From Thermoleophilaceae bacterium (GTDB lineage Bacteria; Actinomycetota; Thermoleophilia; Solirubrobacterales; JACPNS01): 18,675 nucleotides of DNA. The stretch spans positions 1-18,675 of the forward strand of contig JAEMRJ010000034.1 of NCBI GenBank assembly GCA_016463365.1, in the 5' to 3' direction. This document shows, piece by piece, positions 1-7,460 of the stretch; positions within the stretch are counted from its first letter, which is position 1, and each line of letters begins with the position of its first letter. The translations under genes and the position numbers were made by a program. The notes under the pieces were generated by a model. It searched no databases and was not told the DNA's origin. It saw only the letters and a program-made list of their open reading frames with translations.

Positions 1-612
1 CCCCTGCCGGTGCCAAGGCTGAACAAACTCGACGACTGGGACGAGATGATCGCCGACTACGGCGCCACCGGCTTGACGGTCGGCACGCATCCGCTGGGGT
101 TGCTGCGCAACAAGCTCAGACAACAAGGCATCAGCGCCAGCACCGACCTCGAACGCTTCTCCGAGAACCACCACGTGCAGGTTTCTGGCCTGGTCGTTGC
201 TCGTCAACGCCCGGGCACGGCCAAGGGCGTCGTGTTCGTCCTGCTCGAAGACGAGGTCGGCGTGGTCAATGTGATCCTGCCTCCGCAGATCTACGCAAAG
301 CACCGCACAACAGTGCGCAGCGAGCCGCTGCTGACGGTCACCGGCAGGCTCGAGCGTAGGACCGGAGCGGTCAATGTGCTTGCCACGCATGTCAAGGCGC
401 TGCTCGGAACAGACATCGAAGCGGCCGTCCGTGAGATCCGCCGACCGCAGACCTCAGAACAGGATTTGCGCGGCCAGATGGGGATCGACACCGACACTGC
501 GCTCGCGGCCATGAACGGAGATTTTGATGCGGCGCGCAAGGTTATGGGTGAAGCTGCCGACATAAGGGCAGTCGCCCCCGTCGGAATCAATTTCGGACGG
601 AAAGGGCGGTAG
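1..612 (+). CDS. dnaE2: Error-prone DNA polymerase DnaE2, C-terminal end (5' partial)
   Basis: This is the last about 203 residues of a C-family DNA polymerase alpha subunit of the error-prone DnaE2 type, used for damage-tolerant translesion synthesis. The reading frame is open from base 1, so the gene starts outside the window. The first part carries the family's pre-OB segment (ATGLTVGTHPLGLLR), followed by an OB-fold nucleic-acid-binding domain with the signatures GLVVARQRPGTAKGVVF, EDEVGVVNVI and VTGRLERRTGAVNVLA. The tail of about 65 residues after the OB fold is less conserved. DnaE2 proteins are usually a little over 1000 residues, so about four fifths lies to the left. The stop is TAG at 610-612. 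The usual partners imuA'/imuB would lie upstream, outside the window. DnaE2 rather than housekeeping DnaE1 is chosen from the RQRPGTAKGVVF signature. Only 29 nt separate it from cheB, so read-through into the chemotaxis operon is possible. Confidence 0.85.
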   Translation, partial: PLPVPRLNKLDDWDEMIADYGATGLTVGTHPLGLLRNKLRQQGISASTDLERFSENHHVQVSGLVVARQRPGTAKGVVFVLLEDEVGVVNVILPPQIYAKHRTTVRSEPLLTVTGRLERRTGAVNVLATHVKALLGTDIEAAVREIRRPQTSEQDLRGQMGIDTDTALAAMNGDFDAARKVMGEAADIRAVAPVGINFGRKGR

Positions 613-641
613 AAACAACCTGCAGGCAGACACAGACATCA

Positions 642-1703
642 ATGACCGCAACCCGTGAAGCACCCCGCGTAGTCGTGGCGGACGATTCCGCCTTCATGCG
701 CAGGCTGATCTCTGACGTGCTCACGCGCGACGGCATGCACGTCGTGGCCGAGGCCACCAACGGGCGTGAGGCGATCGATGCCTGCAAGCGATACGAGCCA
801 GACTTTCTGTCGCTCGACCTGGCGATGCCGGAGGTCGACGGAATGGAGGTTCTGCGCAAGCTGCGTCCGATGCGCGACCTGAAGATTGTTGTCGTCTCAT
901 CTTTTTCTGAGCAGGGCGGAGTACGCGCCGTGGATGCCCTCGCCGAGGGCGCATTCGAGCTCGTGCCCAAACGTTCGACCGGAGGCAAACTCCAGGACTT
1001 CCTCGATGACCTCCTGAGCAAGGCGCAGGCCGCAACCTGCGACCGCACGCCGCCAGCCAGCAACGGCGCCCTGCTGGAGCTGCCGGCCAAAGCACCGAGT
1101 GCACCGCGCAAGACGCTCTCTTCGGTCAAGTCCCACCCAGCCACGAAGAAGCTCGTGATGATCGCCTCATCCACAGGCGGCCCGCGCGCACTGACGGAGG
1201 TCGTCCGCCACTTCCCGGGGCAACTCGGGCAGGGTCTGATGATCGTCCAGCACATGCCTGCAGGCTTCACCCGCTCGCTTGCAACGCGCCTTGACTCTGA
1301 CTGTCCGCTGACGATCGGCGAGGCCGAGGCTGGCGAAAAGCTCGATGCCGGACACGGCTGGGTGGCCCCCGGCGGCTTCCACACGCATATCCGACGCAAG
1401 CGAATCGAACTCTCTGAAGATCCGCCGGTCGGAGGCCTGCGTCCGTGCGCGGACATCACGATCACCTCTGCCGTCCAGAACTATGGAGGCGAGATCGTGC
1501 TCGCCGTCCTGACCGGCATGGGTCGCGACGGCTGCAAGGGTGCGAAGCTCGTGAAGGAGGCCGGCGGCACCGTGATCGCGGAACACGGCGACACCACGAC
1601 GGTCAACGGGATGCCGCGTGCGATCACCGAAGCCGGGCTGGCTGACGCCGTGCTGCCGATCGACGAGATCGGCGCGGCGATAGTGGAGGCAGCTGGTGAG
1701 TGA
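642..1703 (+). CDS. cheB: CheB, chemotaxis receptor methylesterase/glutamine deamidase
   Basis: This response regulator-methylesterase removes methyl groups from receptor glutamates and can deamidate receptor glutamines; it is activated when CheA phosphorylates it. The 353-residue length is typical. The receiver domain spans about residues 8-125, with acidic pocket D14-D15, phospho-acceptor D59 (LSLDLAMPE) and conserved K110. A proline/alanine-rich linker of about 40 residues follows. The CheB methylesterase domain covers about 169-353, with catalytic S177 in ASSTGGP, H204 in VQHMPAGF and D296 in LTGMGRDG. All catalytic residues are present. The ATG at 642 begins right before the receiver domain; no strong Shine-Dalgarno site is visible upstream. 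It is the first gene of the chemotaxis locus, and its stop codon lies within the first codons of cheR (8-nt overlap), which implies translational coupling. Confidence 0.97.
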   Translation: MTATREAPRVVVADDSAFMRRLISDVLTRDGMHVVAEATNGREAIDACKRYEPDFLSLDLAMPEVDGMEVLRKLRPMRDLKIVVVSSFSEQGGVRAVDALAEGAFELVPKRSTGGKLQDFLDDLLSKAQAATCDRTPPASNGALLELPAKAPSAPRKTLSSVKSHPATKKLVMIASSTGGPRALTEVVRHFPGQLGQGLMIVQHMPAGFTRSLATRLDSDCPLTIGEAEAGEKLDAGHGWVAPGGFHTHIRRKRIELSEDPPVGGLRPCADITITSAVQNYGGEIVLAVLTGMGRDGCKGAKLVKEAGGTVIAEHGDTTTVNGMPRAITEAGLADAVLPIDEIGAAIVEAAGE

Positions 1704-2598
1704 CGAGGCGCCAGTCCGCAAGACATTCCCGCCCGTGCGCCCCGCGATGGAGCCGATCGTGCGTACGGGGCTTCCCGAGCCTGCCCCGCTGAAGCCCCTG
1801 CCGCCCGGCGATTTCGAGAACTTCTGCAAGGGGGTGAAAGAGCTGCTCGGCGTGGACCTCTCGCTCTACAAACGCAAGCAGATGGAGCGACGCGCTCGCG
1901 GGCTCGCATCGCGCAACAAAGTCGAAACGCTGACCGAGTACCTGCACCTGCTGCAGACTGACGCGATTCTGCTTGACCGATTCATGGAGCGCATGACAAT
2001 CACCGTCAGCCAGCTCTGGCGCAATCTCGACATCTTCGAAGCGATCGAGAACGACATTCTGCCCGAGCTGGACGAGCGCTCCGGAGGCCACAAGCTCAAG
2101 CTCTGGTCCGCAGGCTGCTCGTACGGTGCGGAGCCCTACACGCTCGCGTCGATCTGCCTCGAGATGGGCAACAAACTGAGTCGAACGCCGCAGATCAAGG
2201 GCACCGACATCAACCCACGGATGATCGAGAAAGCCCGTCGCGGTCGCTACACCGTCGAAGACGCGCGCGACGCTCCACCGCGGCTGCTGAAGAAGTACTT
2301 CGACAAGGTCGAGGGCGGCTGGATGGCCAAACCGTCGATCAAGCAGCTGATCACGTTCAAGGTCGAGGACCTCTTCGCGTCGAAGACAGACGCTGTGGAC
2401 CTCATTCTCTTCCGCAATGTTGCGATTCACTTTGAGCGCGATCGTCGCGACGAGGTGCACGCGATCCTCGCGGGCTCGCTGAACCCCGGCGGATTCCTCG
2501 TGCTCGGTTCGACCGAGATGATCGCCGACACCGGCGCGATCGGCCTTGAGCGAGTGCGTCCCTTCGTCTTCCGCCGCGTCGCCGAAGAAAGCATCTGA
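1696..2598 (+). CDS. cheR: CheR, chemoreceptor glutamate methyltransferase
   Basis: This is the SAM-dependent methyltransferase that methylates receptor glutamates and opposes CheB during adaptation. The 300 residues begin with a proline-rich extension of about 35 residues (PPVRPAMEP), followed by the helical CheR N-terminal domain (FENFCKGVKELLGVDLSLYK, about 40-95). The catalytic domain contains TVSQLWRN, a SAM-binding loop at L136-Y148 (LWSAGCSYGAEPY), KGTDIN and FRNVAIHF. The last motif is normally closer to CRNVLIYF, so this is a slightly divergent member. The GTG start at 1696 is supported by GGAGG at 1685-1689, six bases upstream, and gives an 8-nt overlap with cheB. Its TGA overlaps the ATG of cheA (TGATG). 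Catalytic residues appear intact. Confidence 0.95.
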   Translation: MSDEAPVRKTFPPVRPAMEPIVRTGLPEPAPLKPLPPGDFENFCKGVKELLGVDLSLYKRKQMERRARGLASRNKVETLTEYLHLLQTDAILLDRFMERMTITVSQLWRNLDIFEAIENDILPELDERSGGHKLKLWSAGCSYGAEPYTLASICLEMGNKLSRTPQIKGTDINPRMIEKARRGRYTVEDARDAPPRLLKKYFDKVEGGWMAKPSIKQLITFKVEDLFASKTDAVDLILFRNVAIHFERDRRDEVHAILAGSLNPGGFLVLGSTEMIADTGAIGLERVRPFVFRRVAEESI

Positions 2599-4274
2599 TG
2601 GCCGGTCTGGACGACTCCGAATACGCAGAGTTGTTTCTCGCCGAAGCACGCGAGAATCTCGAAACGCTGAACACGGCGATCGTCGGGGTCGAAGCCGATC
2701 CCACGGACACGGCAAACGTTGACGCGGTGTTCCGCGTGGCGCATTCGGTCAAGGGCATGGCGGCGACGATGGGCTACGACCAGATCGCCCGCCTCACGCA
2801 CGCGATGGAGGACGTCTTCGCCCTGCTGCGCGAACGTGCCGGCGGTCTGCACCGCGAGGCGATAGACGCACTGTTTGCGTGCATGGACATGCTCTCGAAA
2901 ATGGTTGAAGAGGTCGCCGAGCACGGCGAGAGCCGTACCGACCCGACGGAACTCGAGGCCAGCCTGCGCGGTCTGCTGCGCGATCGCGACGACGCCACCG
3001 GACCCGAAGTGAGATCAGCGGTTGCGGAGGCAGTCGTGGCGGATGCGTTGACTTCCGATCGTCCGGCAGACCTCGTCGGCGCGGCCGTAAAAGACGCGCA
3101 GTCGCGCGCAACCGTACGCGTTGAAGCTGCGCGCCTGGACACGCTTCTGCACATGATCGGGGAGCTGGTCGTGCGCCGCTCGGCCGTGGAACAACTCGCA
3201 GTCGAGAACGGCGATGCCCGGCTGGTCGCCGCGGTCGGCGAGCTGACGCGCGCCTCACAGTCGGTTCAGGACATGGTCATGCGCGTGCGCATGGTCCCGA
3301 TTGACACTGCTTTTGCGCGCCTCCCTCGACTCGTACGGGATCTCTCGCATCAGCTCGGCAAGGAAGTCGTGCTTGAGATCGAAGGCCGCGACACCGAGCT
3401 CGACCGGACTGCCGTGGACGCGCTCGTGGAGCCGCTCATGCATCTGGTGCGCAACGCGATCGACCACGGAATTGAAATGCCCACCGAACGGAAAACAGCC
3501 GGCAAGCCCGAAGCTGGAAATCTGCTGATCGCTGCGCGTCACGAGGGTGGCGAAGTCGTGATTGCGATCACTGACGACGGCGCCGGGGTCAACACCAGCG
3601 AAGTGATTGCGCGGGCACGTGAGCGCGGGATCGTCGGGTCGGAAACATTTGACGAGGATCAGGCGATCGAGCTGCTCTTCACACCGGGCTTCTCCACCCG
3701 CGCCGAGGTGACCGACGTGTCCGGACGCGGGGTGGGGATGGACGCTGTGCGATCGGCCGTGCGTGGCTTCGGCGGCGATGTGTCGGTGCGCTCAGAGTTC
3801 GGCAGCGGCACAACCACAGAGCTACGCATGCCGCTCACCCTGGCGATTCTCCCGGCGCTGGTCGTCCGCGCTGCCGGTGACCCGTACGCACTGCAGCTCG
3901 ATCGGGTGGACCGCACTTTCAAGCTCGAAGAAGTGGCCCTGAGCACCACCGCCGGACTGCCCGTCGTGATCTTCGATGAGGGTGCGATGCCGGTGGTCAA
4001 TCTCGCCGAATCCTTCAATCGTCAGTCCGCGTCGGATGCCCCGCAGTTCATGGTCACAGTGCGCTCTGCCGATAGACAACTTGCTCTCGTGGTCGACGAA
4101 ATGGTTGGTCGTCGCGAGCTGGTAACCCGCCCTGTGCCCGAGAGGATTCGCAGGGACACGCCGGTCTCCGGCGGTGCGGTGCTGGCAAGCGGTGAGATCG
4201 CCTTCATCGTCGACTGCGAAGAGTTGATCCGCAGAACGCTCGTCGAGCCCGTACACAGCGGCTCGCGTCAGTAA
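2598..4274 (+). CDS. cheA: CheA, chemotaxis histidine kinase without a P2 domain
   Basis: This is the central kinase of the pathway: it autophosphorylates under receptor control and passes phosphate to CheY and CheB. The 558 residues read P1-P3-P4-P5. The Hpt domain P1 (about 1-115) carries phospho-accepting H49 in VAHSVKGMAATMGY. The dimerisation helices P3 start near residue 175 (LDTLLHMIGELVVRRS). The ATPase P4 has N286 in HLVRNAIDHG, the G1 box at D326-G330 (DDGAGV) and the G2 box at G376-M381 (GRGVGM). The C-terminal P5 domain (about 420-550) is the CheW-like receptor-coupling domain. Between P1 and P3 there are only about 55 low-complexity residues, so the CheY-docking P2 domain is absent. 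The start ATG overlaps the cheR stop by one base. The CDS ends in TAA at 4272-4274, followed by a 24-30 nt gap before cheC. Confidence 0.96.
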   Translation: MAGLDDSEYAELFLAEARENLETLNTAIVGVEADPTDTANVDAVFRVAHSVKGMAATMGYDQIARLTHAMEDVFALLRERAGGLHREAIDALFACMDMLSKMVEEVAEHGESRTDPTELEASLRGLLRDRDDATGPEVRSAVAEAVVADALTSDRPADLVGAAVKDAQSRATVRVEAARLDTLLHMIGELVVRRSAVEQLAVENGDARLVAAVGELTRASQSVQDMVMRVRMVPIDTAFARLPRLVRDLSHQLGKEVVLEIEGRDTELDRTAVDALVEPLMHLVRNAIDHGIEMPTERKTAGKPEAGNLLIAARHEGGEVVIAITDDGAGVNTSEVIARARERGIVGSETFDEDQAIELLFTPGFSTRAEVTDVSGRGVGMDAVRSAVRGFGGDVSVRSEFGSGTTTELRMPLTLAILPALVVRAAGDPYALQLDRVDRTFKLEEVALSTTAGLPVVIFDEGAMPVVNLAESFNRQSASDAPQFMVTVRSADRQLALVVDEMVGRRELVTRPVPERIRRDTPVSGGAVLASGEIAFIVDCEELIRRTLVEPVHSGSRQ

Positions 4275-4288
4275 CAAAAGCAGACAGT

Positions 4289-4298
4289 CAGAGGACAG
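4289..4298 (+). promoter_or_regulatory. Ribosome-binding site CAGAGGACAG before cheC
   Basis: A GAGGA core lies at 4291-4295. It is 3 nt from the ATG at 4299 and 9 nt from the ATG at 4305. The same CAGAGGACA 9-mer precedes cheW and the third receptor gene, where spacings are 8 and 7 nt. That comparison favours initiation of cheC at 4305. Confidence 0.6.
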
Positions 4299-4304
4299 AT
4301 GAAC

Positions 4305-4919
4305 ATGCTGATGCCGCTGGGCGAACCAGCACCGCCAATTTCAGATGAACAGCAGGAAGCCCTGGGCAAGGTCGCAGAGACGATCTCCGAGAAGGCGACC
4401 GATGCATTCTCCAAGTTGCTCGGGTCAAAGGTTTCGGCCAAGGTGCCAGACCTTGAGGTGTTGCCACTGAGCGAAGCTGTCGACCGCCTGGGTTCACCGG
4501 GCGAGCAGGTGACGGCAGCGTGGTTGCCGGTCGTCGGCCAGATCGAGGCCAGCGTTCTGTTGCTGTTTGATCCCGCGGGCGAAAAACAGATCTACGACGT
4601 GCTCGGCCTGGAGCCCTACACCGAAATGGCGCGTTCTGCGCTCCAGGAGATGGCCAACATCATCGGCACGCAGTACGTCTTCGGCATCGCCGACTCCTGC
4701 GGCCTGACCTTCGAGCCCGAGCCTCCGGAGGTCTCCGAAGGCATGCTCGGCGCGGTCCTCTCAACTGTGCTTGCCATGTCCACGGTGGTCACCAACTACG
4801 CAGTGCTGGTGGACACGCAGCTGACGGTGGAAAGCAGCGACTGCGTCGTGCGCTTCCTCTTCATCCCGAGCGACACGAGCGTCGAGGCCCTGATCGAGAA
4901 CATCGGCAAAGACGCATGA
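4305..4919 (+). CDS. cheC: CheC-family CheY-P phosphatase with one intact active site
   Basis: This is a CheC/CheX/FliY-fold protein of 204 residues from the chosen start. CheC proteins dephosphorylate CheY-P and bind CheD. The family active site is (D/S)-x3-E-x2-N, usually present twice. The second copy is perfect here: S111-x3-E115-x2-N118 in SALQEMAN. At the expected first position (about residues 18-25, EALGKVAE) the motif reads E-x3-K-x2-E, so that site looks dead. The length matches CheC rather than the shorter CheX. Three in-frame ATGs occur at 4299, 4305 and 4311; 4305 is chosen because GAGGA at 4291-4295 is 9 nt away, while it is only 3 nt from 4299. Its TGA overlaps the cheD ATG (ATGA), as expected for a CheC-CheD partner pair. 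There is no CheZ in the window, so this is the likely signal-termination phosphatase. Confidence 0.87.
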   Translation: MLMPLGEPAPPISDEQQEALGKVAETISEKATDAFSKLLGSKVSAKVPDLEVLPLSEAVDRLGSPGEQVTAAWLPVVGQIEASVLLLFDPAGEKQIYDVLGLEPYTEMARSALQEMANIIGTQYVFGIADSCGLTFEPEPPEVSEGMLGAVLSTVLAMSTVVTNYAVLVDTQLTVESSDCVVRFLFIPSDTSVEALIENIGKDA

Positions 4920-5545
4920 GCGGCACCGCGGCGGCATCCGCGGTCAACCTTATTCCTGTTCGGATGGGTGAAATGGCCGTGTCGCGCGACAAGCGCGACG
5001 TGCTCTCCGTGGTCGGCCTGGGCTCCTGCGTGGCAGTCGTGCTGGTCGCCCCCGAAAAGCGCGCGGTCGCCCTGGCGCACGTCGTGTTGCCCGAAGCCCG
5101 CATGACCGGAGGCCGCGAGGCGCCCCCCGGCAAATTTGCAGACACCGCAATTCCGGCGATGCTCGACGCTCTGCGTTCTCTACGTGTCAAGCCTGACGAC
5201 GTCTACGGAGTGCTGGTGGGCGGGGCGACAATGTTCGGTCACACTCCATCGAGCAAGCTCGCCGGCGTGGGCGATCGAAACATCGAAGCCGCGAAGCTGC
5301 AACTGGCCCTTCATGGCATCGGCATCGCCTCGGAAGATGTCGGCGGGATGAGCGGTCGCAGCATCCACGCGTCGGTGGCGGATCTCGAAGTTTTTGTGCG
5401 CAGTGGCGCGAACGAACCGGTGAAACTCAAGGGATCAAAGGTCCCCATGGCGGTAAAGGTTTCACCCCCCGAGGCCGATCTTCTTCAGGAACCGTTTCCG
5501 GATGACATCTGGAACTCCGCTGACCCAGTCCACCCGACCTCGTAG
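4916..5545 (+). CDS. cheD: CheD, chemoreceptor glutamine deamidase
   Basis: This cytoplasmic deamidase converts selected receptor glutamines to glutamates so that they can be methylated by CheR; in known systems CheC and CheY-P modulate it. The 209-residue protein has the diagnostic VGLGSCVAV with catalytic C38 and LAHVVLP with H55. The 17-residue spacing matches the Cys-His spacing of the Thermotoga enzyme. The position six residues before the cysteine, a threonine in that enzyme, is V32 here. Further family blocks are YGVLVGGATMF, DRNIEAAK and DVGGMSGRSI. About 30 extra residues lie at the C-terminus. The ATG overlaps the cheC stop by 4 nt, so the two are probably translated together. The several Gln residues in the adaptation region of all four receptors downstream are plausible substrates. 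Confidence 0.94.
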   Translation: MSGTAAASAVNLIPVRMGEMAVSRDKRDVLSVVGLGSCVAVVLVAPEKRAVALAHVVLPEARMTGGREAPPGKFADTAIPAMLDALRSLRVKPDDVYGVLVGGATMFGHTPSSKLAGVGDRNIEAAKLQLALHGIGIASEDVGGMSGRSIHASVADLEVFVRSGANEPVKLKGSKVPMAVKVSPPEADLLQEPFPDDIWNSADPVHPTS

Positions 5546-5562
5546 GAAGCTCACCACTCAAG

Positions 5563-5925
5563 ATGGCAACCGTTCTGATCGCCGACGACTCCATGTTCAT
5601 GCGCAAGCGCCTGAATGACATCCTCACGGGGGAGGGTCATGACGTGATCGCTGAAGCAGAGGACGGCAACGAGGCGATCAATCTTTACGGTCGACTCCAG
5701 CCAGAACTCGTGATGCTCGACATCACGATGCCGGAGCGCAACGGAATGGGCGCGCTCAACCACATCATGGCCACCTCTCCCGAAGCACGCGTGATCATGT
5801 GCAGTGCGCTCGGTGAAGAGACGGTGGTCAAGGAGTGCATCGACACCGGCGCCAAGGCCTTTGTGGTCAAGCCGTTCGATCCAGAAGAAGTGCTCAGCGC
5901 CGTCGGCGACGCGCTCGCTGCCTGA
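5563..5925 (+). CDS. cheY: CheY, single-domain chemotaxis response regulator
   Basis: This diffusible regulator receives phosphate from CheA and binds the flagellar motor switch. It has 120 residues, the usual size, and consists only of a receiver domain. Acidic pocket D8-D9, phospho-acceptor D53 (VMLDITMPE), switch S81 (MCSALGEE) and K103 in VVKPF are all present. The ATG at 5563 follows the cheD stop by 17 nt, and a weak AGGAAG lies at 5544-5549, about 13 nt upstream. Most residues match the CheY group that accompanies CheC/CheD systems, and no output domain is present. With a P2-less CheA in the same operon, CheY presumably docks on the kinase in another way. Confidence 0.95.
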   Translation: MATVLIADDSMFMRKRLNDILTGEGHDVIAEAEDGNEAINLYGRLQPELVMLDITMPERNGMGALNHIMATSPEARVIMCSALGEETVVKECIDTGAKAFVVKPFDPEEVLSAVGDALAA

Positions 5926-5963
5926 CCTGAACCGTCCGGTAGGTAGGTGGAACGCCGCGCAGG

Positions 5964-6019
5964 GCGAATGAGCGGGTACGTGGTCTTCCGGCCGGCGACG
6001 GTCGTGATCGCGCATTCGC
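5964..6019 (+). repeat. Inverted repeat ending at the start codon of the first receptor
   Basis: GCGAATG at 5964-5970 is the exact reverse complement of CATTCGC at 6013-6019. After one mismatched pair the stem can continue with GCG/CGC (5972-5974 with 6009-6011). The right arm finishes one base before the ATG at 6021, where a ribosome-binding site would sit, and no Shine-Dalgarno sequence is visible there. It could fold over the initiation region of the receptor mRNA, but a chance repeat in GC-rich DNA is possible. Confidence 0.35.
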
Positions 6020-6020
6020 G

Positions 6021-7460
6021 ATGACTGAATCAAACCCAAAAGTGCCCGAGCTAACTACGGCGCAGCGATTGCTCCCGCAGTGGTTCCTGGACCTCGATGC
6101 TGCTCGCAAGCCCTATGTGATCATGGGGATCGTGCTGATCGGGTTGATCCCGCTGCTGGCGCTCGCCATAGCCGCCGCCGCGGACCTGACGAGCCAGATC
6201 GCTGCGATGAACGAGCTGCTCTCCCAGCCGGAGGCAAGTCTTTCCGACATCGAGACGGCCCAGAGCGCAATCGGGTCCGACTTCTCGCGCTACGCGATCG
6301 GCATGATCGGTGCAATTCTCTGGGCCGCACTCGTCGCTGTCGGCGGAGCTCGAATCACGGCGCAAGTTGCTGTCGACTGGATCGGCAGTCTGACCAGCGC
6401 GGGTCGTCGCGCCGCAGACGGCGATCTGGGCGTGGTCATCGCGCGCGACAACAACAGTCAGATCGGCGACATCCAGGAGTCACTGGGAAAGATGGTCGCG
6501 AGTTTCCGGGCGACGATCATGCGGATCGAGCGGGCCGCATCCGAGCTGACGGACTCGGCCACAGCAATGGCAGAGACTTCAGACAACTCCGGGCGGGCGA
6601 TCGGCGAAGTCGCGCAGTCGATCAGTTCGATCAGCGAAGGAGCCACCCATCAGGTGGCGCTGATCACCCAGGCTTCCGGCGTGGTCACGCAGATCGAGAC
6701 CGCCGTGGTCGAAGCGTCACGAAATGCCTCCTCGGCCCAGCAGTCAAGCGCCGAGACCGAACGGCTGACCGATGCCGGCGTCGACCGGGCAACGGAGATC
6801 CAGGCAGCAATGGAGACTGTGCGCGAGGCGACACATTCGACCGTCGAGATGGTCCGCTCGCTGAGTGAGACTTCCGCAAACATCGACGAGATCGTTCGCT
6901 CGATCACGTCGATTTCCGGCCAGACCAACCTTCTGGCTCTGAACGCAGCGATCGAGGCTGCGCGGGCCGGAGAACAGGGCCGCGGCTTCGCCGTGGTCGC
7001 CGAAGAGGTGCGCAAGCTGGCCGAGGATTCACAGTCGTCCGCCGAGGGCATCGCCGTGCTGATCGACGCTATTCAGACTCAGACGGTTCAGGCCGTCGCC
7101 GCGATGGAAGCGGGCGCGGTAACGGTCGATCGCGGCTTCGACGCTGTCAGCCGCAACCGTCAGCTCTTCTTTGACATCAGTGGTGCCGTGCGCCTGTTTC
7201 ACGAGACCTCCACGGAAATCGCCCAGCTCGCGAGTTCGATCGCGGGCGATGCCGGTCGGGTGCGCCAACGGATCGAGGAGGTCGCCGCCGTTGCGCAGGA
7301 GTCAAGCGCGTCCACCGAGCAGGTTTCGGCCTCGACGGAGGAGACTTCGGCGTCCTCTCATCAGTTGACGGCCGCAGCGCAGCGTGTCTCGCAGACGGCC
7401 GTGGCGCTCAAAGAGCTTGCAGGTCGCTTCAGCGCGGTCGACGACGGCGGCAGATCATGA
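6021..7460 (+). CDS. Methyl-accepting chemotaxis protein A1 (short-loop transmembrane receptor)
   Basis: This chemoreceptor has 479 residues. The N-terminus is cytoplasmic and carries [13 protein letters not shown] (19-31). Helix TM1 spans about 32-54, an outside loop only about 55-90, and TM2 about 91-110. A HAMP-like linker ([13 protein letters not shown]) and a long coiled-coil signalling domain follow. The conserved hairpin tip begins at Q301 ([20 protein letters not shown]), the CheA/CheW contact. The C-terminal adaptation region contains Q426/E427, E433/Q434 and E440/E441, likely CheR/CheB/CheD sites. With only about 36 external residues there is no room for a normal ligand-binding domain, so it may sense membrane or internal signals, or work through partners. 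The start lacks a clear ribosome-binding site. The stop overlaps the next receptor (ATGA). It shares subtype-specific features with the receptor at 9573. Confidence 0.94.
   Translation: MTESNPKVPELTTAQRLLPQWFLDLDAARKPYVIMGIVLIGLIPLLALAIAAAADLTSQIAAMNELLSQPEASLSDIETAQSAIGSDFSRYAIGMIGAILWAALVAVGGARITAQVAVDWIGSLTSAGRRAADGDLGVVIARDNNSQIGDIQESLGKMVASFRATIMRIERAASELTDSATAMAETSDNSGRAIGEVAQSISSISEGATHQVALITQASGVVTQIETAVVEASRNASSAQQSSAETERLTDAGVDRATEIQAAMETVREATHSTVEMVRSLSETSANIDEIVRSITSISGQTNLLALNAAIEAARAGEQGRGFAVVAEEVRKLAEDSQSSAEGIAVLIDAIQTQTVQAVAAMEAGAVTVDRGFDAVSRNRQLFFDISGAVRLFHETSTEIAQLASSIAGDAGRVRQRIEEVAAVAQESSASTEQVSASTEETSASSHQLTAAAQRVSQTAVALKELAGRFSAVDDGGRS

Noticed and set aside
1624..2715. 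Reverse reading frame of 363 codons opposite cheR
   Set aside because: No recognisable motif. It spans the cheB-cheR-cheA junctions, and all three forward genes have conserved catalytic residues.
4068..4075. GCCGATAG, a sigma-28 -10-like box inside cheA
   Set aside because: No TAAA-like element at the right distance and no gene start nearby. It is used as a caution against the similar box before cheW.
5931..5940. ACCG-TC-CGGT palindrome after cheY as a terminator
   Set aside because: The stem is only four pairs with a two-base loop and no T-run.
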